Below, one piece after another: positions 24,429-37,662 of a stretch of DNA of 64,000 nucleotides (its first letter is position 1; each line of letters starts with the position of its first letter). Source of the stretch: Malachius bipustulatus (taxonomy: Eukaryota > Arthropoda > Insecta > Coleoptera > Melyridae); contig OU342631.1 in assembly GCA_910589415.1 (NCBI GenBank), positions 20,088,001-20,152,000 of the forward strand, in the 5' to 3' direction. Under the pieces are notes generated by a model, which was not told the origin of the DNA, made no database searches, and saw only the letters and a list, made by a program, of their open reading frames with translations. The translations under genes were made by a program, and so were the position numbers.

Positions 24429-25390
24429 TATTTTTTTTGTTATTATTTTTTTTTTATTTATTTATTTTTTTTATTTATTTTTTATCTTGGGAGCAGGGAT
24501 CGGGGTTCGACAATGGTAACAACGCGTCTAGGGGTCCATCAAGACGACTTTTACGCTAGACAAGACAGGACCACGGAATCATATGGGTGTCAACGAGCGG
24601 ATAGTGCACATAGGATACTTATTACCTAATTATTGTAGACAAGAAGAAAAATTTAACAAACAAATACACCAAGCATCAAGCTATAAAAAACATAATAAAA
24701 ATGAATATTATATGACAGTATAAAGTATGTACAGCACCGCGCAAAAGGTGGTTTTATACTCAAAGTTGGATTCTGGCTAATTTACAAAATTTATTGACTG
24801 CCCTATACACGTCTGCTGATTTGGTTAGCAAAATATTAGTTATATCTAATGGCATTTTAATTGCATTGAGTTGTAGGAGGTTATCTATAAGTTTAAAGTC
24901 TTGCATCATAGTATTTTGGGCACATGAAGATTATATGATTGAGATCGGCATTTGACACACCGTCACATGAACATATAGGGGAGCCTAGGACACCGATTCT
25001 GTGCAGGTGGGATTGATATCCTGCGTGGCCTGATTTCAGTCGAACTATAGTAGTATAAAGCAATCTTGATGTTGTGTAGAATGAGAGTTCCTGCATTGTA
25101 GGAAGTGTTGGATGAATAAGTTTATATTTGTTATTTGTATTGCGGCAATAATCTCTCCATTCGGCATTTGCTTTTATAGCAGTTAACTTTTTAACTTCTG
25201 GGTAGATGTCTGTTATAGGAAGATAATTGTCTACATGTTCGCCATAATATACGGCCTCTTTGGCTCGTTTATCTGCTTCCTCGTTGCCCTTAATATTTGT
25301 GTGTCCCTTAACCCAAACGAATACGATTCGTCCAGATTCATACAATTGGGCGAGTGATCTTTGTATGGAGCATAAAGCGTTGTCCATTAA
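24429..25390 (-). pseudogene. 5'-truncated LINE with RNase H and C-terminal CCHC-like end
   Basis: A 164-codon open frame (25387 to 24893, minus) carries the C-terminal part of an RNase H domain (WVKGHTNIKGNEEADKRAKE, residues about 25-44, with the late catalytic region of the fold) and the usual LINE C-terminal segment with a cysteine-histidine cluster (C-C-...-H-IIFMCP, near residues 140-155). This combination is typical of I/Jockey/R1-group non-LTR retrotransposons that keep RNase H. The 3' untranslated part runs to about 24490 and ends in an A-rich tail. Endonuclease and reverse transcriptase are absent because the copy is 5'-truncated near 25390. Confidence 0.8.
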
Positions 25391-27344
25391 TTTCTTGAGT
25401 TTTCACACACACTTTTAGAAACAGCAGCAATTCCTCCATATAGTGCGCACCGAACGAGCACGTGGATGACTTCTGCTGGTATCCATAAGCATGCCAGTTT
25501 TGCGAACTTTCTTTAAGAACTTTCTTACACTAAGAAGTGCTGACTGAGGTTCATTTTAATCAAAAATTGTTCTCAATTTTCTCTCAGTTTCTGCAAGCCA
25601 GCATTCATTTTGTAATTAATTTTCAATACTTCCCAACGTTATTCAAGCGCAAAACGATCAATTTCTTACAGCTGAAGCTGGACACCATATCCTACGTCAA
25701 ATGTCAAGCGCTTCCGTGTTGGCAATAAATAACAGTTAGTTTAAAAAGACTAATAGAAGGCCCACCCTTTACTTTTATCTAGACTGTTCAGATTGATCTC
25801 TATAATGTCTCACAGATTAAGCTTTATCGACGCCTTTTCTTTATTATCAACTGTACAAAAAACTTAAGAAATTGCTGATCTTATTTGCTGTACATTTTTG
25901 TAAGAAATAACCAAATAACTTTTTTGAGAACAGGATATTTACCAACGTCTTAAAAAAACAAATGTAAAAAAAATGTAAAAAAAAATTCTCGTTAGTTTGG
26001 TTTCGTTCTTGTTCCTCAAACACGATTAGTACTTTTCCTTGTTATATAAACTGCTATTGAAGTTTGACACTGGGTGTAGGTGCACTGAATAAAAAAAAAT
26101 TCTGTATAATTTTCATAGCTCCTTGGATGAACAACAACCATAAATTTTCTTCACAAGTTATTTTTCTGCACTTTCATGATCCTTTTACGCCAAAAGTGAC
26201 TATAGATATTCAAAAAAAATACCCTAATATAGAGACTTGACATTGGTAGAATTAATCATACTCTTTTTATAGAAAAATATCGATGAAAATAGCACACCTA
26301 TAATTAACGTAACCCACCCAATAATCCATTCAAACCAGATGATAGAATTCCTCAATCCCGATTTAATTCCCCGTCAACGTCTGCAGGCGGTCCCGAAGGA
26401 AAGCTCACGCACTTCCTGCCATATCAATGCAGACAGGATAACCTTTTCTATTTCCTCTCCTCTGTTATCATACAATGGAGTCGTCACGATAGCCAAGCTA
26501 TCGTGTTGTAAGTATTGTAAGTATTAAAATATTGTTTGCTTCCAAGCGACAGAACGTGACATAATTATTCCTTTTGCTTTCAACATTCTTTGAAATTCTT
26601 CTCACAAGCGCAAGGGAAAATCTAAAACCTGCACCGACGGTGCGAAATCGAATCATTTCACTCAGTGCATTAGACATCAAAAGTCAAAAATGTGAGCTTT
26701 ACTCAAAGCGAAAAGTCAGAGAAAAATCGTAGTTACTTTATTATTAAATCAGCGACCTGACTAGAGATCTTTTAATGTTAAGAAATAAATCAATTTGATC
26801 TAATAGAGCTCATGAAATGATATCAGAGCGTTTCAGACTCTAATAGGAGCAATAATTTTTCCAATAATATCTTGTTATTAAATTGCTGGATCATATTACA
26901 GTTTTAATAAAGGACGAGATGTCTCGGAAAATATGGAAAAAAATCTTCTCAAATATAAACCAATAAGTGAAGCTGATGAGCTCTTTCAGCGTTCCAAAAA
27001 GTGAATTTCTGTATGAAACTTTCTACATGATTTGAGTAAATCGGTTAACTCAAACTATTTTGGTAAAAATTTATACAGTATTTTAGGCACTAACACTATC
27101 ACTACGCTACTACTCTACTTGAAATGGAAATGGTCGATTATGTAATATTAAGTTCGCCATAAATACGCTTGAGAATTTCCAGTATAATTCTCCCGATAAG
27201 CGGCGGAATATAAAACGTCCAAGTATAGTCAGCGGTTGGTGGTGAACATGAATACATATTTGAAGGGGTGGTGTGTAAAATTCCACCCCTGAAATAAATT
27301 AACAATGTCCCACTGCATGGAGGTTGAGAGTATTCACGAGAGTA
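25391..27344. other. Unassigned AT-rich DNA
   Basis: Short frames only; no domain or repeat recognised. Confidence 0.45.
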
Positions 27345-27473
27345 ATGGCTCGCATTCCATCAGCGGTAAAACCGCATCCGGGAGAGCGTGTGGTGGGGTA
27401 CTTGGTACTTCTGCTATGCGTTGGGGTTCTTCGTGATTATTTTAGTTGTAATTACGGCAAACAGCAATTTTAA
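27345..27473 (+). CDS. Possible signal-peptide-encoding exon or small ORF (unproven)
   Basis: A 42-codon ATG frame in a locally GC-richer patch. It encodes a short basic and proline-containing head (MARIPSAVKPHPGERVV) followed by a hydrophobic run (GYLVLLLCVGVL) and then RDYF, which reads like a signal peptide or anchor at the start of a secreted protein. It may be a complete micro-ORF or a first coding exon spliced within or after the hydrophobic run; no strong donor is obvious. Nothing downstream in the window matches it. Low confidence. Confidence 0.2.
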   Translation: MARIPSAVKPHPGERVVGYLVLLLCVGVLRDYFSCNYGKQQF

Positions 27474-27701
27474 TTTATTTCTGATAAAATTGTTAGGAGT
27501 TATCTTTGTTTAATTGCATTTTAATGGCCAGTATAAATTATTTTAGTACTTTTTATTAAAGAATGCAAGAATATTAATGATCTATTAAATTAATAAAAAT
27601 TGCTCTGTATCAAGAAGCTTTTAAAAAGTTAAGTTTACAATATCCTGGGGACATCCACTACTTATTTGGTTTTAAGACCAAGATATAGATTTTAGGGGAA
27701 C

Positions 27702-28520
27702 ACTTTTTTGGCTCCTTCACCAAAGAGGTCACCCACTTTGCTTTTTTTTAAAAAAAAAAAACGTTTCCAAAGTTAATCCGGTAGGAGGTTGTTCTTACCA
27801 CTTTCTTTTTTGACCATTGGATGTTGTTCAAAAACTCTTTTGTGCCCATTGACACCATTCTTTGAGCTCTATCCCCCTCCCCCCTATTTGATACTCTGCA
27901 ATATATTTTTACCTCTTCCTGCAAGAATGGTAAAGAAAAAGTTTTTGCATGAAAGCAGTTTCACTTGACCTTATATCCCTTGAAACTGCCTCGCCACATG
28001 CAAATAATTTGGACCCTGAGTTAAGAACGTTCTGTGTGAATTTTGTTAACTTTATTGGTAAGTTAAAGAGTTGATGTACCTTCAGCCTTGCGATAATAAA
28101 AAAAATTGTAAAAAATTTGAAAGTTACGTGGGTCTGAAAAGGTCTGTATAAATCTGCTAAAATTGACTTTTCGGTTACAAGGCAATGATTTATTAGGTCT
28201 TCGACAGTATAAATTAATCATTTTAGACGATTGCAATTATTGTAAACTAACCTGTTTTCATGCAAAAACTCTTTCATTACCATTCTTGCAGGGGGAGATA
28301 TGAAGCTGTTGAAGAGGATCTAATATGGGGGGCTAGAGATCAGAGAATAGTGTCAATGAGTACCAGAGACTCCAATAGAACCGAATGTGCCAGGAAAAAT
28401 GTTATTAAACAACATCTCATGGTCAAAAAAGAAGTGATAAGAAGAACCTCCTATCTGATGATAAGGTTGCAACCACTTTGGTGGTGAGTGCAACCTCTTT
28501 TGTGATGAGTAAAATTGATT
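27702..28520. mobile_element. Old, diverged foldback element
   Basis: The arms at about 27702-27970 and 28248-28520 are imperfect inverted copies. The left TGACCATTGGATGTTGTT segment (27817-27834) corresponds inverted to AACAACATCTCATGGTCA (28408-28425), and the inner GCAAGAATGGTAAAGAAAAA (27920-) to the inverse at about 28270-28300. Mismatches and small indels are frequent, so it is older than the near-perfect palindromes elsewhere. The plus-strand frame at 28260-28487 lies inside the right arm and is not a gene. Confidence 0.75.
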
Positions 28521-31500
28521 TGACTTAAACTTGAGCCATCTTTGAAAATCGTGTGGTCACTTTTGCAGGAGTTCGAATAAATAAATGTCTCTTCACAACG
28601 ACGATACCGGCCAACTTTTGATTAATAAGAGAACCTGCAGGGAGTTTGATCAATCATTCAAGCCTATTATAGAGTGATTGAAATTCTGGTAGTTATCGGG
28701 AGTTGGAGAACTTCCAACCCTTGACGCTTGACTCATGTAAAATTTTGAAGAATTCTAGTAACCGGTTTGTCCGCGAGGGAACCCAAAAAAGAGTTCTCTT
28801 AGTTTTGTGCAGTAGTATATTCACCAAAACTATTAAAAAAGAAATAAACTAATTAGAGAGAAATGAAAATCGAACAAATTTATGAAAAGTATTCTTTAAA
28901 CATGATCGCTGGAAATAAAATACTGAGAAAGAATACTTTAAGATAAAATTTCTTATAATATGTAAAAACAATTTTATGGTGATTTTTCGAAGACTTTAAA
29001 AGGAAAATAATAAAATCAGGAAAAGAAATAAACTAGATATGTATATTTCTGTTGAAGTATTTGATATCATGAAATATTCAAAATTTCTTAGGGATATTTT
29101 CAGGATTCTCGTTCAGGAATTAATTTCCTCGGCTTTATCTTCTTTAACACGCACCCTTTCTTCCTATACAGTTTCTTGAATCACAATGGGGGAAATAAAT
29201 TTTATATAAAGTGTATATGAAATATTGTCGCCTCTACTCGTTGTGGCGCTCATGAAATAGTAAAAAAGGTTTTCGGTATCAAATTGGAAACTGAAGCTGG
29301 AGGGTTTTGAAATTACAGACTGCATTTTTCGTAAGAAAAATTTGTTTTGTTACTAATAATTTGTTTTTTCGTAATTTGTAAAATTTCTGAAAAAGATTAG
29401 GTACGAATATCATAGTTTTTGAAACATCTACCTAAAAACCCTGAAAGAGGCAGTTATAAAAAAGAGTCTTTAGAAGTTACTGGAAACTAGAAACTAGGAC
29501 TTTTATGGCTTTTAAAATGCGTTGTTAATAATAAAAAAGAAAGAAAATTGGCATATTTTTTTATTTTTTTTATTTTTTTTTTTATATTGAGAATATTTAA
29601 TTCTCAAACTTTTATTTCTTTTGTTATTTTTAAAAAACTTTGTCGCTTTCAACAAAAATCCGAAAAATTTAAAAAAAGTATCGAAGTTTGTGTTATTAAA
29701 TTTATCGAAAATTCAAATGTTGGCTTTTATCTCTATCTTTTTTTCAAAAATATTTATCGGTTTCAACTTTCTTCCTGATCGTCAAGTTTGACATTTAAAC
29801 CCACTTTTGAATTTTAGATGATTGTAAATAGCACAACTGCAATACTTTTTTTAGTTATTCGTTTTTTTGTGGAAAACGACTTTTAGGGAAAAGTTTTTTT
29901 TTTGGAAAATAATAGGAGGGATGAAAGTTTTAAAATTAAATTCTTCATAAAATAAAGTAATACTTTCCTAAATCGACCTACGGGTTAAGAAATTATGTAA
30001 CATTTTAAGGGTGCATCATCCCATATCGACCCTTTAAAATGCTACACTTTAAAAAAAATCCCTACAAAGAATGCTCTTGGTAGACTCTCATCGTGTACCA
30101 AATTTGGTTTTTCTGAGTTCAAGAACTGAGATATTAATTTTTTTCTAAATTTGAAACCCCACATTCAAGGCCTATAACTTCTTAGGGGTGCAACTTAGTA
30201 TAAGGATAAGTTGCGTTAAATCACAATATTTTGGGGTCCCCTACACGCCCCTACTGTAAATATAACTCCTATTTTTCGTTCGCACACAATTTGAGTTTAT
30301 AAAATCAAAAAATTTGATAAAAATCCATCATTTGCGCTACAAAAATTGACTCCAATGACCTGAGACGTATATTAGATTTGTGTCATCAGAAAATCACAAA
30401 ATAGACAGTCAGAGAATGATGATATGTGGTTAACGAAACAGCTATCAGCTTGATTCAAACAGTTTCCTTATTAATTTCTGGTAAACTACAGATTGCCATT
30501 ATCTCTCTTAGAACAAACCTATTATGCTATGTGTCATCTGTCATATAGGATCCAATCCAGCATTGTCTTTAATTTGCATACCTACACGTTAAATTTTCGA
30601 TCGATCTTTTCAAATCATGACGTAGCTTATTACAAATCGGTGAACCGACCCTACATCTGCTAAATTGTAATTCTCCCGCCGTTAATTGTCACATAGCATC
30701 TCGATTAATTCATGAAAGCAATTTAACGCCATTTAACCTAACTCTCTTTCCCATTAATGGATGCTTGTGTGTGTAAATTGCCCATAAATTGCCACAGATA
30801 CAAGTTTAGGGAGCTTCCTTAGCTAGATCCTTTCTCAGCTGTATGCATAGGGATCGAATTATAAAGGTTTATTTAAGCGGAAAATTACAGTATCGGATAC
30901 TATCATGAATGTATACAAATAATTAATCATATTATATGTATTGTATTGACAAACAATAATACATACTATTATATGAAAATGTAAATTAATCGTTTTTATT
31001 CAATTATCCATAAATCGTTCATCTCCCAATTCGCATGTTGTTATACATTTTAGATAAAGGTAAACAAGTAATTTTCAGCAGAAAAGTTGTAACCGCAAGG
31101 GATGTTTCTGATGGTTGAATTGAATGTATTCTCGATATTTTAACTGAAAACGTCCAAATTGAACTTCTCGCTGATCGGAAACCGTACCTATACTATCCCT
31201 CAGGGACCACGTCTTCTGATTTATTACACAATATAAAGATATAGCTGACGATGAAAAGGAGTGATCAGGGCCTCATGTCAGCTTTCAGGTCCTTCCCTTT
31301 GAATCCTTTGAGGATTCCCGGATATATCATATCCTGTCTCAATCCTGGATTAGAATCTAGTGGAAGGTAATGATGCTGAAGACTTCTTGATATACGCAAC
31401 GCAAGCGCTTGTAAACGAATTTTTTATTTGTTTGATTAAATAATGCTCTTAAAAAAATTTTACTTGAGTTTTTTTTACACTACCTAATTTTCATTTTTAG

Positions 31501-31534
31501 AACCGATTTTTAACTTAAATAAAGAGGGTGCATC
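28521..31534. other. Unassigned AT-rich DNA
   Basis: No gene recognised. Poly-T rich runs near 29545-29590. Around 29990-30260 the text (short palindromic words around GGGTCGATATGGG-like sequence) resembles decayed MITE sequence, but no second arm could be placed. Confidence 0.4.
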
Positions 31535-32235
31535 TTTAATATTGCGAAAAATTTGAAGGCCAAAACTTAACAAAGAATTTCCCAATAACGTGTGTCAGGA
31601 AATGTATAATTTTTGAGATACAGGTTGTCAAGAAGAGATAATATTTCAGAATTCAGCTTTTGTATATTGTATAATCTCATATCATTGTTATTAGCTAGTT
31701 TTTAATGCTATACTAATTTTTTTTATGTGCCATTGGCGGAAATTTTAGGATTAAGCGAATTTTTTTTTGTCCTTCATTTTCCCACTGATGTTTTGAAACA
31801 TCCAAAGCGAGTTTTTCATCATAAATGGCCGTTTTTTCGAAAACGGTTCACGTTAGCAATTATTATGATCCAGAGTGGACCTATATCTTTTTTCCGTAGA
31901 AAATATTGGCTGTTTAAAATGCGCTTTTAAAATATCAGTTTACCTAATATCGGTTGATATTATGGGCAAAAGCTCCTCACTAAACCACTGGAATATAAAA
32001 AAAATTGCAAGCATTAAAAAAGTAGTCAATATCAATGAGATGACATTTACAAATGATTGGTTCTGGATCTCAAACGGTTCCCGAGATATCTTCAGAAAAC
32101 TGGAAAACTTTTCCGACACCCTGTATCTAAAATAAAATGCATTTCCGGACACACGTTATTGGGAAATTTTTTGTTTATTTTTTAGCAGAGAATTTGTCAT
32201 TTTTTTCGCAATAATGTGCAATATTAAGATAGGAA
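31535..32235. mobile_element. Diverged foldback element
   Basis: AATTTCCCAATAACGTGTGT (31577-31596) is mirrored by ACACACGTTATTGGGAAATT (about 32149-32168), and outer words around an AATATTGCG motif pair across 31535-31555 and about 32200-32235. Inner parts of the arms still match in a diverged way (31620-31770 against 31985-32110). Old non-autonomous hairpin element; the frames inside it are not genes. Confidence 0.75.
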
Positions 32236-35200
32236 ATAAACTTTCAGCAGGAATCGACTGCACGCTTAAAGCTACATCGTTTTAAATTAGAGCAACGATC
32301 TTGAACTACGATCTAGAATTTGAACGGTGACGCAACATTTGGCCCTTATTTTTAATTAAGTATACACTGGGTACAAAAAGTTGTTAATAAATTCCAAAAA
32401 ATGTTTTTCAAAAAATCGCTAGAATGCATATGTCCCTGATTGCAATAATTGCAATATGTAATAATTATTATTACATAAATGTCATCAAACTTTCTTTTAA
32501 TCTAATTTTTTAATTTAATATATGAAAGATAGGTATTGTCGACCAAGAGATATAACGAAAAAATATAATTGTTAAACTGTCATATTTTATGACTTCAACA
32601 ATATTTCAATAATCCAAAAATTGATAAAATGACAGAAGTCGTTTCGTTATATCTCTGGTCCAACTATACCATTTATCTCTGTGTCATAGAATAAATATTA
32701 AAAAATTGTTTGCTTGGATATTAAAGTTTTATTAAACAACCACGTCAGCAAAAAATGGTAATTATATAAAATAAAAAAACGGTTTTTTACCTATAAGTTA
32801 TTTTTTGCTTGGCAGGGATTACTGATTTTGTTATGAATAGTGACGGAATATATGCATGCGATTTTTGAAAATCAAAGCAGCGTTGCCAAAGATTTAAAAA
32901 GAGCACACAGCTTAAGGTTTTTTTAAAATAAAATTTTACCCTCCATTTGGGAGATTTCATAGGTATTTCTATAAAGGGTGTTTCAAAACATGTGTCGGAA
33001 AATGAAAGGTGTGATTCTTTGGCGCATTCTTACCAAAAAGGTTCATTATTATGGGTCCACAAACCTACCGTTTTCGAGATACAGGGTGTCAAAAAAATTT
33101 ATTTTTTTCTTTTTTTCCGATATCTCAGGAACCGTTTGAGATATAAAACTGAAATTTTATACACATCTTATCATTAATATTATCCACTTTTTAATGCTGC
33201 TTAAATTTCTTTTGTGGAGGAGATTTTTGTGAGCTTCAAAAATGTTTGCCCCAATTTCATCTATATACACTGTGAAAACTGGCATTGTGAAAGTAGGTAC
33301 ATTCTAAAGTGACAATGTTTTCTACATAAAAAATATGCTCTTGGTTAATTGAGCTGTTGTCGAGAAATCTGATTTTTTTATGATGAAAAACATAAAAGTT
33401 AAAAGATAAAACAAAAAACATAAAGCAACATGTTTTGTTGCAGACATTACAGTTTGTGATAGTTTTTTCAATGATTTGTTTCACAGCCATATAAAAAAAT
33501 AGTTCAGCGGGATATTTTTGTGATTTTTTTTTAATATTTAAGCATTCTAAGCAATAAATTAGATTAATTCCCGAATGCCCGAAATGCCCGAAATGCCATT
33601 TTTTGCGAAATGCTCGAAGCATAACTTCATTTTGAAAAGACCTCAAGGTGTGTTCTCCTGGGTAACGCTAGTTTGGCAGCTTAGATTTTCAAAAATCGCA
33701 TTCTTTGTATTTATAACAAAAAAATCCTGCTGACAAAAAAAAAACTAGTGTTGTATTTTAAAAAAGAAAGTAGGGGATGATTACTTGAGGTTGAAAGTAG
33801 GAGTTGAAAGGAGTAATGTTGTATTGAGGGTACAGCCGCAAAGCCTGAAGGGTATATTTGCAAATTTCCAATTATTAACTTTTTTCTTGAAATACCGCGG
33901 ATATCTCTTGATGGATAAAATTTGGGGCACCATGTATTATAGGTATCCATGAAAAAAGATAATTTTTTGAATGAAACGAGAATAGTTGGAAAAAAAACAT
34001 CATAAAGATTAACAGTTTGGTAATCATTTTTGAACACATTGTATGTATAAAAGGTTTTTTTTATTTAGAACGTTTTACAGCTTTATTTTGTCCAATTATC
34101 TGGAGAGTAGGTACTTGAAAATGAAGAAGACTCCAATGATATTTTTTGAAAAATTGTAAATAAATTTTTTACTGCAAGAATAAAATTCAGAGCCAACCCA
34201 TTCATTAGTTGTCATAATGAGGCTTTTATATAAAAATATAACCAACATGTTCAGTAAATAGAACTATTTTAAAACACTCATAAAATGTATTTGTATTTTA
34301 ATTTATTGCTATTTTATAATTCCAAAAATGTATAAAGCACTTGGTACTATTCCCTTAAAATTATCACAAAAACTCCCTCAGTTCATGCTTATGACTACAA
34401 ATTTGATATTAAAATTTTTTTATTAGACTCAGTATGACCTCTCATGAATGAGGAGAATTACGTGGGTGAAGACTGAGAACCCATTTCACTGAAACGCAGA
34501 ATCAGTTTCACGTAGTGAATGTGCAAGGTCACGATAAAATCGAACAATTGCGTATAAACTTTTTGTAAAATTTTAACTCAAAAGCTTCAAATTCTTTATT
34601 TATTCTTCCTTAAAAAAAAGTTCTCAAGCAATTTTTTCAACATAATCAGAAGAAATAATCTATAAACTAGAAATGTTAGAATGTTAGTGTGATCTTAATT
34701 TTTGCAAGTCTATTGTAAACCTAATTGTAAATTCAAAAGGGCACAGACATTTATAAGAAACTCTTTACTCAGAGATAAGCTGAGCGTAGATGTTCTGGTC
34801 GCAGTAATTTGTGACACCAATTTATGCAGGAGTTTCCAGGACACGCTATATAACTCAGAGAAGGCTTTGTGGTGTTGTTTTATAATGGAGGAGTTTCCGG
34901 CTGTAAGGTGCTAGGAAGTGAGAAAAATTAAGGGGATGATAACGTTTCTCTTACACAATTGTTTCATTTAAGATTAGGGTGTACTTCCTTGAGATTACGA
35001 AGTTAAAACGTTTCGGGTATATTGTAAATTTCACAACTAAAATAGGTAGGTAGTCGAGATACAACTTCGAGTTTCCTAATTTAAAACAAAAATTTTAAGT
35101 TAGATCTTTCAGAAAATGATGAAGTCTCGTAAATTGTTTCATACCAACTTAGCTCGCGTTCTCATTTTAAATATTTCAAAAACCTTGACATATTTCCGTT

Positions 35201-35533
35201 TATTCAAGTGGATTTAAGAAGAATTCCTGCCCTTGTTCTTGTAAATATTGACGACCTCGAGAGACAAATACAACAAACAAATATAAACCTACTTGAATTA
35301 AGATTTATATTCAAGTAAGATACGCTGCCAAATCACCACATTGCCAAAACTATTTCGATTACTCAAATCAAGCGCAACTGCAAGAAATCATTAAAAACTA
35401 ACTTATGCTTCCAAAAAGAAAAATCTAATGACAAAAACCCCATCTGATTTCTCATCCCCAAGCATCCCTCGGTCTCGAAATCTCCCCTCCCCCTAGCAAT
35501 CTCAAGAACACCCCTCCGAAGCCATCCACTTAC
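32236..35533. other. Unassigned DNA with MITE-like fragments
   Basis: No gene recognised. A short inverted pair around GAGATATAACGAAA (about 32547) and TTTCGTTATATCTCT (about 32643) suggests a small hairpin. A single-arm MITE-like block starting with AAAGGGTGTTTCAAAACATG lies at about 32973-33240 and includes the GAGATACAGGGTGTC word shared by foldback families here. Confidence 0.4.
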
Positions 35534-35810
35534 CTCTGGGACTATCTGCAGCGGGAGCCTTCGGGACGAGTTCCGACGCTGCCAGCGAATTGGAGAAGCA
35601 ATCTGGGAGGGTGCAGAATGAAGGGTGTCGAAGGGGTTGCACTGCCAGTCATAACGGTGTCTAAGATGCCCTGAGAGGAGAGATACAGTGCATGCTGGTC
35701 GGGATCCGGCCGAATACTGCATCAGGGTTTGCCTGGACGCCAGGGCCGCGGCGCCCTCTGCTGCCGATCGCCTCAAGTCGCAGAAGGGAAGGCAGCAAGC
35801 GGCTTCCCTT
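35534..35810 (-). CDS. Candidate internal or first coding exon of an unknown minus-strand gene
   Basis: On the minus strand a 277-bp GC-rich block is bounded by an acceptor (CCCTTACAG, rc of 35811-35814 and beyond) and a consensus donor (GAG|GTAAGT, rc of 35528-35536). Exactly one of the frames is open across the whole block, reading in through REAACCLPFCD and ending LPLQIVPE at the donor. An ATG in that frame at 35722-35720 (MQYSAGSRPACTV) would make it a first exon of 63 codons instead. No domain recognised. The GC content and splice sites contrast with the surroundings. No other exon of the gene was found. Confidence 0.35.
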
Positions 35811-36896
35811 CTGTAAGGGATGATTCTGCTAATTACTTTCTTGGATTTTGTTGAAGCGTGTAATAACTAGTGATAGTGAATATTTAAGAGACATCCACAA
35901 TTCCTGTATACACTAGAAGAGCTCCATTAAAAGGGAATGAAAAGTTTTGAGGATTTCTGAAGTTGCGCGAGAAAGTTACAGGGTGATTTAACGTTGGAGT
36001 GATAAATAAACTGATCATAAACCAATTAATCTCTATATAGATGTATATGGATAGAATATGATGAGAAGATAAAAACATTAAATAAAAGGGAATAGATTAG
36101 TCACGTTTTTAAATGATCGAAATTTAAATTTTTAAGACACCATTCCGGGATAATCTAATAAGACTAACATAGATTTAAGTTCAAATTATATGAAGGAGAT
36201 CGAAACATAATCCGAATATCTCTGCTAAGGCATACTTCTAAAAATATTGCTGAACTTTTAAAAACTAAATAAGCCGGAAAATGTGGAAATGTGGTGGAAC
36301 AGCAATGATTAAAAATTTTTTTTTCCTGAATTCCTTAGACATTCAGGAACATTCATCGCCACTAACGCTGTATCACCTTGAAAAATGAGAAAATTAGGGA
36401 AGTTTCCTACCTCTCAAAGCACCCCAAATAACAACAGTGATAAAAACGTTATAAAAATGTAAAATTTCACCTCCGATACAAGAAAATAAAAAATTCTAAA
36501 TTTTATCCCTAAAATCATCTTTTGGGGGGTTTCGGGGCTGCTGATCGCGAATCCGAGGTCTAAAAGCAAGTGAGAATGCTTTTAGCCCCTCTAACCTACC
36601 CCAAGAACCGGCAGTGATTCAAAAGTTACATAATATTTAGACCCGAAAATCATCTCACGGTGGTTTTTGTGGTCACTAATCAGAAATCTGAGGTCCAATA
36701 AAAAAATGTAAAGACCCCATGCGACTTGCGATATAGATATAATTGCGGTAAGAAAATTCACGTTTTACGTTTTCGATAGGTGATAAATTTGTTAACTTAA
36801 GAGTTACATTTAAGCGGACGATTTACGAGACCGCATATTAACTTTTTGTAACACTACCCCTTTTTGAGATGTGTAATGTACATTTTGTACTTACTG

Positions 36897-37100
36897 GCTA
36901 AATGCCAGTGACCCATAGACAACCGCGTTGCGCGCGTCGCGTAAGTGAGTGATGGTGGCCTTTAGTTCGGTCGGTCGACGGCGTTGCGAACGCGCCTGGT
37001 TGGAGCCCTCGAGTTTCGTCGACCTCGAGTGTCGAACTTCGATCCTCGATAGTCGAGGAGGTCGAGTACGCCGATACCTGAGATTCCACCGTCTTTTCTC
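36897..37100. other. GC-rich, CpG-rich island in the core of the inverted structure
   Basis: The segment is strikingly rich in CG and in CTCGA/TCGAC words compared with its AT-rich surroundings, and the frames on both strands stay open mainly because of composition. Together with clustered AATAAA signals at about 37943-37970 it could be the promoter end of a transcription unit or LTR-like sequence. No LTR ends could be proven. Confidence 0.35.
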
Positions 37101-37479
37101 TTCTGGAAATTGCGGAAGGAACACCGTTTCACGAAAACACCTGTAACTAATAATTCACCTGTAATGACGTCTTGAATTTTCCGTTAAAATATCAGAAACA
37201 TCATCCGTGTTTTTGGCTTGGTGAGTGACCGAAAATGGTTTTATTATTTTTGCTTGAATTTTACCGATCATATTTCCTTTTAATGCAATATTCAATTTTA
37301 ATTACAGCAATTAATCCGATCGAGTTTCGCTCATGGCTGCCGCATGTAAAATTTGTCGATCACATTTTGATCTTACTCATCTTGAGGATGGGACGTAATT
37401 TTATGTACCCTTGGTAGGCCAGACTCGATCGGACCGTTAATACAATCAAGAGTGTCTCTGATACGTAATGAACTTTCAG

Positions 37480-37662
37480 CTTTTCCGACTGGAGTTGTTT
37501 TTCCAACTGGAGCTTTTCCTACGAGAATTTTCCAATTGGAGTTTTTTTCCGACTGGAGTTGTTTTTCCAACTGGAGCTTTTCCTACGACAATTTTCCAAC
37601 TGGAGTTTTTTTTCGACTGGAGTTGTTTTTCCGACTGGAGCAACATTATCCGACTGGATCAT
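37480..37662 (+). repeat. Minisatellite of ACTGGAG units
   Basis: A short unit of the form TTTTTCC(G/A)ACTGGAG recurs about nine times. A higher-order period of about 62 bp includes a CTACGAGAATTTTCC variant. All three forward frames are open and read through the repeat (phenylalanine-tryptophan-serine-rich peptides), which is a property of the repeat and not evidence of a protein. Confidence 0.85.
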
